Assembly: GCA_030583885.1 (NCBI GenBank)
Contig: CP129480.1
Span: forward strand, 2,170,001 to 2,234,000
DNA: 64,000 nt
Direction: 5' to 3'
Source: Anaerolineales bacterium
Lineage (GTDB): Bacteria > Chloroflexota > Anaerolineae > Anaerolineales > Villigracilaceae
Below are positions 1-5,837 of this stretch, piece by piece. Numbering within the stretch: position 1 is the first letter of the stretch; each line of letters begins with the position of its first letter. The position numbers and the translations under genes are program-made. The notes beneath the pieces were generated by a model. The model had not been told where the DNA came from, ran no database searches, and worked only from the letters and a program-made list of their open reading frames with translations.

Positions 1-17
1 GTCGTATATCACACGGA

Positions 18-125
18 TTAGTTGGGATGCGCCGCTAAGGCAACCTGTGAAACATTCATGGGAACCAGGAATTCCTCCAGCAGTATCTCGCCGGGGTGGG
101 TGGGAATACGATTTTCGGGAAGCAT
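18..125 (-). pseudogene. higA: Frameshifted HigA-type antitoxin fragment
   Basis: The 35-codon reading begins MLPENRIPTHPGEILLEEF and continues to SQVALAAH. This is the standard start of HigA/VapI-type XRE antitoxins, which bind DNA and neutralise HigB. It then hits TAA where the family continues with a helix-turn-helix. The expected continuation is visible in the other two frames (IPTN, then RVIYD), so I infer one or two small indels. The window starts 17 bases beyond the stop, so the rest of the gene cannot be seen. It lies 12 bp downstream of higB on the same strand, the normal toxin-then-antitoxin order. A sequencing error is the main alternative to a real lesion. Confidence 0.55.
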
Positions 126-137
126 ATCTTTCTCCTT

Positions 138-428
138 CTAGTGATAATCCGTCAGGGAAACGTCGTGAACACCTTCATCCCAACGAAATACCAAGCGCCA
201 TTGATCATTGACTCGGATACTATGGAAGCCAGCTAAATCACCTTTCAGCGCTTCGAGCCGATTGGCAGGCGGGGACTTCAAATCATTCAAGCGATGGGCG
301 CCATTCAAGACATCCAATTTCCGCAAGGCAATTCTCATAAGATCAGGAGGAAAGCGGCGCACACGTGAGGTCATCCGTCCATGAAACAAATCTTCTGTCG
401 CTGCATCCCGAAAGGAGTGAATTGCCAT
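138..428 (-). CDS. higB: HigB-like RelE/ParE-superfamily toxin
   Basis: This 96-residue protein has the size and pattern of HigB/RelE-fold mRNA interferases, which cleave mRNA on the ribosome. Typical elements are the conserved helix with RLEALKGDLAGFHSIRVN, the core strand NDQWRLVFRW, and the C-terminal DVSLTDYH ending in a catalytic-type His. The antitoxin reading frame directly downstream is disrupted, which is odd for an intact toxin. A perfect 10-bp inverted repeat starts 12 bp upstream of the start codon and is a good candidate for the autoregulatory operator. The family is clear; the precise RNA target is not. Confidence 0.85.
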   Translation of the reverse strand: MAIHSFRDAATEDLFHGRMTSRVRRFPPDLMRIALRKLDVLNGAHRLNDLKSPPANRLEALKGDLAGFHSIRVNDQWRLVFRWDEGVHDVSLTDYH

Positions 429-439
429 AATAGAATTAT

Positions 440-468
440 AACACTTGCACGGTATCCATGCAAGTGTT
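440..468. promoter_or_regulatory. Inverted repeat upstream of higB, likely operator
   Basis: Perfect 10-bp arms (aacacttgca / tgcaagtgtt) are separated by 9 bases, directly upstream of the higB start. HigA-type antitoxins autoregulate by binding such palindromes, so an operator is the likely role. There is no T-run to suggest a terminator. Confidence 0.5.
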
Positions 469-547
469 AAGCGAGGATAGAAGATAAGGCGAACCCGCGT
501 TTCAAAAGTAGTTGTTAAGGTGCGATAATATTTTGAAATCGAAAGAA

Positions 548-1021
548 TTACTCCCCGGCAAGTTCCAGAACTTTGTCCAACAATGTGTCCCCATAATACA
601 GGGAGGAATTGCGAAGCTTTTGAACATAGGGGGCGACTTTATTCAATTTCCCCTTTTGTTTCGCAATGAGCAGAAAGCCCAATGCGCCAATGCATTGGAT
701 TTGGTTGTGCTCTGCGATCAGCCTTGCGCGCTGGTCGTCGATGAGGAGGAGGTCGGCGGAGAGCTGCTTGTACAGCGTCATGGCTTCGATCTCGCCGCGT
801 CCGAGCCCGCCGGCAGCGAGTACCGAACGGCTTGTATCCACCTGAACCACCCGTCCGGTCAGGAAGGAGGCGAGGATATCCGATTGGGGCTTTTCCGGGG
901 AGACGGTTTCCATGTAAACCGCTTCGGGCACTTTTACGTCATCGTACACTTCAAGCAGGAGGTGGAGGGCGTCGCAGGTTGCGAGGGCAATCAGGGCGGA
1001 ACTGTCGGCGACAACGAGCAT
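548..1021 (-). CDS. DUF3368 PIN-like toxin
   Basis: This 157-residue protein begins MLVVADSSALIALA, the first acidic strand of a PIN nuclease fold. A second acidic cluster follows in the central region (GRGEIEAMTLY), and a third is LLIDDQRAR. This matches DUF3368, a VapC-related family of putative RNases that is usually encoded with a UPF0175 antitoxin. That partner lies immediately upstream with a 2-bp gap, so the two are almost certainly co-transcribed. I infer an RNase toxin role from the fold and context; no substrate can be read from the sequence. Confidence 0.85.
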   Translation of the reverse strand: MLVVADSSALIALATCDALHLLLEVYDDVKVPEAVYMETVSPEKPQSDILASFLTGRVVQVDTSRSVLAAGGLGRGEIEAMTLYKQLSADLLLIDDQRARLIAEHNQIQCIGALGFLLIAKQKGKLNKVAPYVQKLRNSSLYYGDTLLDKVLELAGE

Positions 1022-1023
1022 GT

Positions 1024-1278
1024 TTATTTTTGGCTACCGTACTTCCGAAGGTCGTTTTCCAGTTCTTCAGGAGACTGGGTATGCAAAAGAACGCCTTCCC
1101 GCTTGCAGAATTCAAGGAAGGCATACCGATCCAACCCGGCCAGTTCGCTTGCCGCGCCGATGGACAACTCGCCCGCCTGATAAAGCCCGAGGGCGGCATA
1201 CAGGCGAATCTTTTTGACCGCTTTTTCGGGGGTGTCGGCGATGAATTGACTCTCGGGTAGGGAAAATGAGATCTGCAT
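1024..1278 (-). CDS. UPF0175 family antitoxin
   Basis: This small protein of 84 residues starts with a short beta strand (MQISFSLPESQF) and then has a helix-turn-helix-like stretch with the family signature (ALGLYQAGELSIGAASELAG, then DRYAFLEF). UPF0175 proteins are the DNA-binding antitoxins of DUF3368 PIN toxins. The toxin gene follows with only 2 bp between them, in the usual antitoxin-first order. The protein probably represses its own promoter, which should lie in the 266 bp up to the divergent MNT gene. Confidence 0.85.
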   Translation of the reverse strand: MQISFSLPESQFIADTPEKAVKKIRLYAALGLYQAGELSIGAASELAGLDRYAFLEFCKREGVLLHTQSPEELENDLRKYGSQK

Positions 1279-1532
1279 GGGGCGCTCGCTTTTCTTGGTT
1301 CCGGTAGTGTATCACGCCCGGCATATTGCATCAAGTTAGGCGGGTCTCCACCAATGGTTGGCATGAAAAGCAACAGGCCAAACCATTGAGAGATTTTTCG
1401 TATCTTCATGTCTTCCTTAGGATGTACGCTTCCAAGGTTTCGGAGCGAAGCCATTCATTCCAGTCACTGTGGCATGCTGGTCTTGGCAACATTCATATAG
1501 CGCAAACATCAAATCTCAACTGCCTGGTGTTG

Positions 1533-1538
1533 TATAAT
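1533..1538 (+). promoter_or_regulatory. Perfect -10 box placed for a leaderless transcript
   Basis: TATAAT ends only 6 bases before the ATG of the MNT-domain gene. With normal spacing, transcription would start at or next to the start codon. No Shine-Dalgarno sequence is visible, so the mRNA is probably leaderless. No convincing -35 box was found. The rest of the 1279-1544 gap shows nothing else recognisable. Confidence 0.5.
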
Positions 1539-1544
1539 TTACCC

Positions 1545-1928
1545 ATGTCCATGACTGCGCTCGACCTCCCGCCTGAGGCGCTCAAGAAATATCGTCCCCT
1601 CGAAGCCATCAAAAAACGCAGGGCAAAATTCAGCGCGGAAATCTCCGCCCGCCGCAAACGCGCCATGTCTGCTGCCCGTAAAGCCGCCAAACTGCTCAAA
1701 ACCGAATTCGGCGCAAGCGAAGTCATCCTCTTCGGGTCCCTGGCGCGGCGGGTGGGCTTCCACCGCTGGTCCGATATCGATCTTGCCGTGCGCGGCGCGG
1801 CAGATTATCTCAAAGCAATGGACACCGTCCTATACCTCGTGCCTGAATTCAAGATCGACCTTGTAGAGTTGGAAACGTGTCCGCCCGCGATGCGCAGAGG
1901 TATAGAAGAAGAAGGCAGAGCGCTATGA
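1545..1928 (+). CDS. MNT-domain nucleotidyltransferase antitoxin (MntA-like)
   Basis: This 127-residue protein carries the minimal nucleotidyltransferase motif FGSLARR...SDIDLAV, with a GS pair and a DxD metal site, plus a further acidic residue in FKIDLVEL. The N-terminal 40 residues are basic and helical. MNT proteins paired with HEPN proteins act as antitoxins that AMPylate the HEPN RNase. The HEPN partner follows with an ATGA overlap. The start used here is the ATG after the TATAAT box. A longer in-frame extension upstream (to 1326) has no support from the family. Confidence 0.85.
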   Translation: MSMTALDLPPEALKKYRPLEAIKKRRAKFSAEISARRKRAMSAARKAAKLLKTEFGASEVILFGSLARRVGFHRWSDIDLAVRGAADYLKAMDTVLYLVPEFKIDLVELETCPPAMRRGIEEEGRAL

Positions 1929-2395
1929 AGGACGCGGAAATCACAACGCTTGTCCGCCGCATCCATCAGGAATTGGATGAACTTCAACGGGTGTTTGGAC
2001 GCGCTGAAGAAGGATGGGACCGCTCCCGCCGTTCGAACGATGATTACTATCTGGACGGCATCGCCCTCAATCTGCACGGCTTTTATTCAGGCTGTGAGCG
2101 CATCTTCACCCAGATCGCCGAGGTCGTAGATGGCGACCTGCCGCGCGGCGAAGATTGGCACAGACTCCTGCTGGAGCGCATGAAAAACGAGCTCGCCAGC
2201 ATCCGCCCCGCCGTTATCTCCACCCAAACAGGCGAACTTCTCGATGAACTTCGCAGGTTTCGTCATGTCGTCCGCAACGTCTACACCCATCACCTCGACC
2301 CCGAACGGCTGGAAAAACTGGTCAAAGAAACCTCGCAAGGGTTCCCGCAACTCCACGCAGAAATCTCCGCGTTTGCTGCATTTTTAGAGCAGTAG
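1925..2395 (+). CDS. HEPN-domain ribonuclease toxin (HepT-like)
   Basis: This 156-residue all-alpha protein has the HEPN motif R-x4-H in RNVYTH near residue 120, preceded by RRFRHVV. HepT-type toxins are RNases whose active site is this RxxxxH motif, neutralised by a partner MNT nucleotidyltransferase. The ATGA overlap with the upstream MNT gene fixes the start and implies translational coupling. An earlier in-frame start inside the upstream gene is unlikely. Confidence 0.82.
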   Translation: MKDAEITTLVRRIHQELDELQRVFGRAEEGWDRSRRSNDDYYLDGIALNLHGFYSGCERIFTQIAEVVDGDLPRGEDWHRLLLERMKNELASIRPAVISTQTGELLDELRRFRHVVRNVYTHHLDPERLEKLVKETSQGFPQLHAEISAFAAFLEQ

Positions 2396-2413
2396 AATAT
2401 ATATCGAATGGCG

Positions 2414-2449
2414 GGTGATGTCATTTACATCGCTTCGCACTCCACCGAA
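2414..2449 (-). pseudogene. Rhs core remnant
   Basis: On the minus strand these 36 bases read FGGVRSDVNDIT. This is identical over 12 residues to a segment of the Rhs core encoded about 2.4 kb away (4832-4867), with five synonymous base differences. The flanking sequence has no intact Rhs frame. It is best read as a decayed scrap of a second Rhs copy between two toxin-antitoxin loci. Confidence 0.6.
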
Positions 2450-2574
2450 TACCACTTCGTACCCATGCTGGGCATAATGGCACACGCGGCAATCGTCTGT
2501 CCGGCGAAGAACAAAGGGCAGGCGCGGATTCGGGTTCCCGACTGGTGGTAGAATCGAAGCCAAAGAGGCTGACC

Positions 2575-2886
2575 ATGCTTGCTGAAACCCGATACGAACA
2601 CATCGTCCTGAATGAAGCGCGCGTCCCTTTTATTTCGGGAACGACCATGAAGGTCATCGAACTGGTCCTCGCCCAGACCGCCTACGGCTGGAGCGCGGAG
2701 GAGCTTCATATTCAGTTCCCGCATCTTTCGCTCGGGCAGATCCATTCGGCGCTGGCGTATTACTGGGACCACCGCGAGGAGCTGGAAAGCGACATGGAAT
2801 CCCGCATTCAGAAAACCGAGCGGATGCGTAAATCCGCGCCCGTTCCGCCGCTGGTCAAACGCTTGAGGGACAAGGGGCTCCTCTAA
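2575..2886 (+). CDS. DUF433 antitoxin
   Basis: This 103-residue protein has the DUF433 winged-helix pattern: RYEHIVLNEARVPFISGT, then TTMKVIELV, and the conserved HIQFPHLSLGQIHSALAYY with YWDH. DUF433 proteins are DNA-binding antitoxins paired with DUF5615 PIN-like toxins, and such a partner follows with no gap. The chosen ATG has AAAGAGG about 8 bases upstream; an ATG-like start 30 bases earlier lacks one. Confidence 0.85.
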   Translation: MLAETRYEHIVLNEARVPFISGTTMKVIELVLAQTAYGWSAEELHIQFPHLSLGQIHSALAYYWDHREELESDMESRIQKTERMRKSAPVPPLVKRLRDKGLL

Positions 2887-3234
2887 ATGCCGCTTGCGCT
2901 CTACATGGACCATCATGTCCCTAAAGCGATCACCGTCGGGCTGCGCCTGCGGGGCATTGACGCGCTGACCGCGCATGAAGACGGGGCGGATCAACTGGCA
3001 GACGATCAATTATTGCGGCGCGCGCACGAATTGGGACGGGTGTTATTCACGCAGGACGACGACCTGCTGGAGGAGGCGGCAAAATGCCAGCGTGGAGGAA
3101 TTCCCTTTATGGGGGTTATCTACGGGCATGCATTGCGTGTGACCATCGGGGTTTGCATTCAGGACCTCGAGATCATCGCTAAAAACGGGGATAAAGAGGA
3201 TGTTGAGAATCACGTGATCTTTCTTCCCCTGTAA
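2887..3234 (+). CDS. DUF5615 PIN-like toxin
   Basis: This 115-residue protein shows the DUF5615 pattern. It has a first acidic strand (ALYMDHHVP) and a segment GIDALTAHEDGADQ. The core follows, LGRVLFTQDDDLL, where the DDD supplies PIN-type metal ligands. These proteins are small PIN-fold nucleases acting as toxins with DUF433 antitoxins. The gene starts directly after the stop codon of its antitoxin, so the two are translationally coupled. Confidence 0.85.
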   Translation: MPLALYMDHHVPKAITVGLRLRGIDALTAHEDGADQLADDQLLRRAHELGRVLFTQDDDLLEEAAKCQRGGIPFMGVIYGHALRVTIGVCIQDLEIIAKNGDKEDVENHVIFLPL

Positions 3235-3254
3235 ACACCTGCCCGGCCCAATAG

Positions 3255-3461
3255 ATCGCTTCGGCTGACCTCCATGCCGTCTCCCTGCTTGCGATGAGCG
3301 GCGGCGGCACGCTCTTCTCGGTCTACCTGACCTTCCTCGAACCCTTCGTCATCGGCGCCACCTGCGCGTGGCGCATCACCTCGGCAATAATGATCACCAT
3401 CGTCATGCTGTTATCCATCCGCCCGGCGAAGGTGGCAATGGAATCCCTGCGCTGGATATAA
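3255..3461 (+). pseudogene. Truncated vitamin K epoxide reductase (VKOR) family gene
   Basis: An open stretch of 68 codons with no start codon of its own reads like the last third of a bacterial VKOR. It contains SVYLTFLEPFVIGATCAWR followed by a hydrophobic helix and a short tail before TAA. VKOR proteins are membrane enzymes that reoxidise DsbA-like partners through a CxxC motif. Here the expected CxxC reads CAWR, so the second catalytic cysteine is lost. A stop codon immediately upstream confirms that the N-terminal two thirds are missing. Confidence 0.65.
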
Positions 3462-3483
3462 TCCCTTCATTCGATGAAAAGCC

Positions 3484-3510
3484 AAGAGACTCCTGAATTG
3501 GGAGTCTCTT
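3484..3510. terminator. 10-bp hairpin
   Basis: The arms aagagactcc / ggagtctctt enclose a 7-base loop. On the minus strand it is followed by GGCTTTTC, a weak T-run. It fits a terminator for minus-strand transcription out of the Rhs locus. Confidence 0.5.
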
Positions 3511-3526
3511 AGCTGAGGCCTGCGGT

Positions 3527-3600
3527 CTATGCGCGACGGAACACCCAGAAAGGGTGCTTACCCTGCGGGTTCGATGCCGCGGAAGCGGTTAAGTCAAGAC
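3527..3600 (-). pseudogene. Possible orphan C-terminal tip below the Rhs locus
   Basis: The minus strand is open here in a frame different from the preceding gene. It ends LTASAASNPQGKHPFWVF plus three residues, then TAG, and the 3484-3510 hairpin follows directly. It has the look of a real C-terminus with its own terminator but no beginning. Displaced C-terminal tips are common downstream of Rhs genes, so I offer that reading tentatively. A short stretch here resembles a tRNA T-arm but does not fold as a tRNA. Confidence 0.3.
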
Positions 3601-3936
3601 GAATACTAAGTTTATTGAAGCGGCACTATAAAACTCGATACGTGATACCGCATCGATAAAAAACAATACGCTACCACAAAATCCCAAAGCGCCGCCAATC
3701 AAACCATATATCCCCTGCTTTTTAATGTTCGCAAGAGTGTACATATAAGACATCCTCTCACGATAAACATCCCCCTTGCCAATTAGATCTGCGAGCTTCG
3801 ATATAAAAAAATATGGGAATAAAGGTGTGGCTTTCTTTCCAAAGCTAATACTCCATCCCTGACAAAAAGCAAAGATGGAAAGGAAACCAAGAAATGCAGA
3901 TACAAAAATATCTAAGAGCGGGATTGTTAGTGTCAT
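3589..3936 (-). CDS. Small membrane protein, candidate Rhs immunity protein
   Basis: I do not recognise this 115-residue protein. It has a hydrophobic N-terminal helix (about residues 4-26), a soluble middle with many aromatic and basic residues (SYMYTLANIKKQG), and two further hydrophobic segments at about 76-96 and 98-115. Its start lies 10 bp after the Rhs stop with GGAG well placed. It is AT-richer than the core genes nearby. A gene in this position after an Rhs tip is normally the immunity protein. A membrane location would suit a tip that acts on membranes, but that is inference. Confidence 0.55.
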   Translation of the reverse strand: MTLTIPLLDIFVSAFLGFLSIFAFCQGWSISFGKKATPLFPYFFISKLADLIGKGDVYRERMSYMYTLANIKKQGIYGLIGGALGFCGSVLFFIDAVSRIEFYSAASINLVFVLT

Positions 3937-3946
3937 TTTTGCTCCA

Positions 3947-5548
3947 TCAATGATATGTTATTGAGAATTCAAATTTAGGTTTAAGGTTCATATTCATACT
4001 GCCCAGGTTTCCAATAAAACCTATTCCGGGTACAAGACTTCCTAATCTCCAATATAATTTGGCGTTTTGTATCAAAGACGTTATCAATTGGTCATAAGTT
4101 ATGTTAGTCGGGTCACCAAAAAACAAATCAACAATCCCTTTTACAAGTCCTGCACCCTCAGCAATTTGGGTCATAGCATGGTATGGGGTATAACCCGTCC
4201 AATAGCCTATGTCGCCGGTAATTCCTGCCACATCAATTGCGAGATCGATTCCATCTACTTGCGTCCAGTCAACATAAATTCCTCCGCTAATTTGAAAATG
4301 TGGTACTGGCTTAACAGGCTGTGTTGCAATTGGCTCGCTATAAGGAATGGGGGTTACTGTTGTTGTAGGCAGACCACAGATAAATGCTTGTGGACAGGGT
4401 GTATTTGTTGGGCTAGGCGTTACAGTTGGTGTAGCAGTGCTCCTTGGGTTAAGCTGAGGCGCGTCTGCCTGCTTGTTGGTGCGGCATTTCGGTTGCCCAA
4501 ACCCGCCACAACTTGCACCCCCACTTTTTCCATTTCCTGCAACAACCCGATTTCCAACCAATGTTGTCACATGCGCACTTCCTTCGCAGAAACCATTAAC
4601 GGTATTTTCAGGGTCCGAACACATATGCCCGCTGGGGTCATTATATCGGATCGGGTTGTTGTACACGTACGAAAAGCGGTTCAAGCTCTGCGGGTTCGCC
4701 GGGCTGGGGATAATGCTATCCGGCTGGATAAAGCGGTTAAGATAAGGCGAATAAAAACGCGCGCGATAATCCATCAAACCGCCCATGCCGGAATCCAAGG
4801 CACGCTGGCCGGTATAGCCGTAGTCCGTTTGCGTAATATCATTTACATCGCTTCGCACCCCTCCGAACGGCAAATATCTCTGCTGGGATGTTAAGGTTCC
4901 AGTGCTGTCAGTCACCGCGACGACCGAGCCGAGATGGTCGGACAGGAAGTATTGTAATCCCGTTCCATCATCCATGGCAACGGTCCGCCCCGCGAAGGCA
5001 TAGTATTTTATGGTCCCGCCGCTGGAGCGGGTCTCATACGCGCCGCCGAAGAAATAGGAGGTCAATTCGGGGGTCTGCGGGGAGCCGCCCTCGTCATAGG
5101 ATGTGGCCAGCGTGGTCACACGCACCCCGTCGCCGTCATAGGCAAAGTCCCATTGCATGGCGATCTTGATGGCATCGTCACACGTCCCCTCCGCGAGTTT
5201 CTGAATGGAAGAGATCCTGTTCTCGGCGTTGTACACCTGCTTGTAGGTCGCCGCTTGCCCTGAGCCTGTCGAAGGGTCCTCGATGCGGCAGGTCATGTTG
5301 CCGTTCGCGTCGTACTGATAACTGCCCACTGATGACTGGTCACTGCTCACTGATGACACGGCGTGTGAAATCGTATCCGTACCTGGGTTTGGATCGTTGA
5401 GGGAAGTGCGGCGGGTCACTGTGGCAGAGTAAGTATAATTTCGCACCTGCCAGCCTGTGGGAGCGGGGTTGGGGTGCTCCCCTCTCCCTCGCTCGCCAGT
5501 TTTTTCGCAGGGCGGAAGGCTCGTTTCGTAGATCGCGGTAGGGTACAA
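3947..5548 (-). CDS. C-terminal part of an Rhs-repeat protein with variable tip
   Basis: Residues from about 75 to 305 carry YD-type repeats and the Rhs core signature (GYTGQRALDSGMGGLMDYRARFYSP in pieces, RFIQPDSI, YVYNNPIRYNDPSGH). After DPSGH comes a 225-residue tip with a Thr/Pro-rich linker, then a hydrophobic region (GIYVDWTQVDGIDLAIDVAG, GLVKGIVDLFFGD). I do not recognise the tip. Full Rhs proteins exceed 1,000 residues, and this one lacks the N-terminal delivery region. The only start is a TTG, and the AAAAGGAG upstream leads to ATG-TAA, so it is 5'-truncated. The first 35 residues look like low-quality junction sequence. The downstream small membrane gene fits an immunity partner. 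Confidence 0.85.
   Translation of the reverse strand: MYPTAIYETSLPPCEKTGERGRGEHPNPAPTGWQVRNYTYSATVTRRTSLNDPNPGTDTISHAVSSVSSDQSSVGSYQYDANGNMTCRIEDPSTGSGQAATYKQVYNAENRISSIQKLAEGTCDDAIKIAMQWDFAYDGDGVRVTTLATSYDEGGSPQTPELTSYFFGGAYETRSSGGTIKYYAFAGRTVAMDDGTGLQYFLSDHLGSVVAVTDSTGTLTSQQRYLPFGGVRSDVNDITQTDYGYTGQRALDSGMGGLMDYRARFYSPYLNRFIQPDSIIPSPANPQSLNRFSYVYNNPIRYNDPSGHMCSDPENTVNGFCEGSAHVTTLVGNRVVAGNGKSGGASCGGFGQPKCRTNKQADAPQLNPRSTATPTVTPSPTNTPCPQAFICGLPTTTVTPIPYSEPIATQPVKPVPHFQISGGIYVDWTQVDGIDLAIDVAGITGDIGYWTGYTPYHAMTQIAEGAGLVKGIVDLFFGDPTNITYDQLITSLIQNAKLYWRLGSLVPGIGFIGNLGSMNMNLKPKFEFSITYH
5255..5278. repeat. Short dispersed motif inserted in frame in the Rhs gene
   Basis: The sequence ccctgagcctgtcgaaggg and its flanks encode DPSTGSGQAA within the Rhs repeats, where YD repeats normally have no such segment. 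It resembles short palindromic dispersed repeats built on cttcgacaggctcagg, and it is related in style to the elements at 11341 and 26349. Confidence 0.45.
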
Positions 5549-5686
5549 CTTACATGACGCGCTCCTTTTGTAGGATACTCCGCTGCGTCATCTTACCCGG
5601 CTTTCAAAGGGCAGTTAATAGAGATATTCCCTGGCTGACGACCTGAATAATATGATCCGGGAATGGATAAAGCAGACTATTTCGAC

Positions 5687-5720
5687 AAGCGCCGGATGCC
5701 GGTTTTGGCATCCGGCGCTT
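5687..5720 (+). terminator. 14-bp perfect hairpin with T-rich tail
   Basis: The arms aagcgccggatgcc / ggcatccggcgctt enclose ggtttt and are followed by catttttctc. This is a strong rho-independent terminator on the plus strand. No plus-strand gene precedes it in the window's intact set, so it was probably carried in with the island. It abuts the truncated tRNA-Leu. Confidence 0.75.
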
Positions 5721-5735
5721 CATTTTTCTCTTCTC

Positions 5736-5799
5736 GCAGACAGGCATGGTTGAGGGCCATGTGCCGCAAGGCGTGGAGGTTCAAGTCCTCTCCAGCGCA
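5736..5799 (+). pseudogene. tRNA-Leu(GAG) lacking its 5' part; probable att scar
   Basis: The following are intact: anticodon stem catgg/ccatg with loop ttGAGgg, a long class-II variable arm (tgccgcaaggcg), T-arm ggagg-ttcaagt-cctct, and acceptor strand ccagcgc with discriminator A. Upstream, the match to tRNA-Leu stops at gcagac. The acceptor 5' strand and most of the D-arm, including the G18-G19 pair, are replaced by terminator-flank sequence. Only five of seven acceptor pairs could form, so it should not be functional. Integrases that use tRNA genes leave exactly this kind of 3' fragment at the far end of the element. Confidence 0.75.
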
Positions 5800-5800
5800 C

Positions 5801-5837
5801 AAGACATCCCCGTTAATGCGGGGATGTCTTTTTATTT
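5801..5837 (+). terminator. Terminator of the tRNA-Leu locus
   Basis: The 11-bp arms aagacatcccc / ggggatgtctt are followed by tttattt, 2 bp after the tRNA 3' end. It is the normal terminator of the original tRNA gene and marks where core chromosome resumes. Confidence 0.85.

Noticed and set aside
512..1260. Long plus-strand readings over the DUF3368/UPF0175 pair
   Set aside because: They are antisense to two recognised proteins, lack ribosome sites and have no family features.
2408..2545. 45-residue plus-strand peptide after the HEPN gene
   Set aside because: No ribosome site, and the minus strand of the same bases carries the Rhs match.
3517..3590. T-arm-like gggttcgat suggesting a tRNA
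   Set aside because: No acceptor or anticodon stem can be paired around it, and the T stem has only four pairs. The minus strand reads better as a protein tail.
5687..5799. A complete tRNA-Leu using GCGCT at 5715 as acceptor 5' end
   Set aside because: Only five of seven acceptor pairs form and the D-arm with G18-G19 is absent, so it is treated as a fragment.
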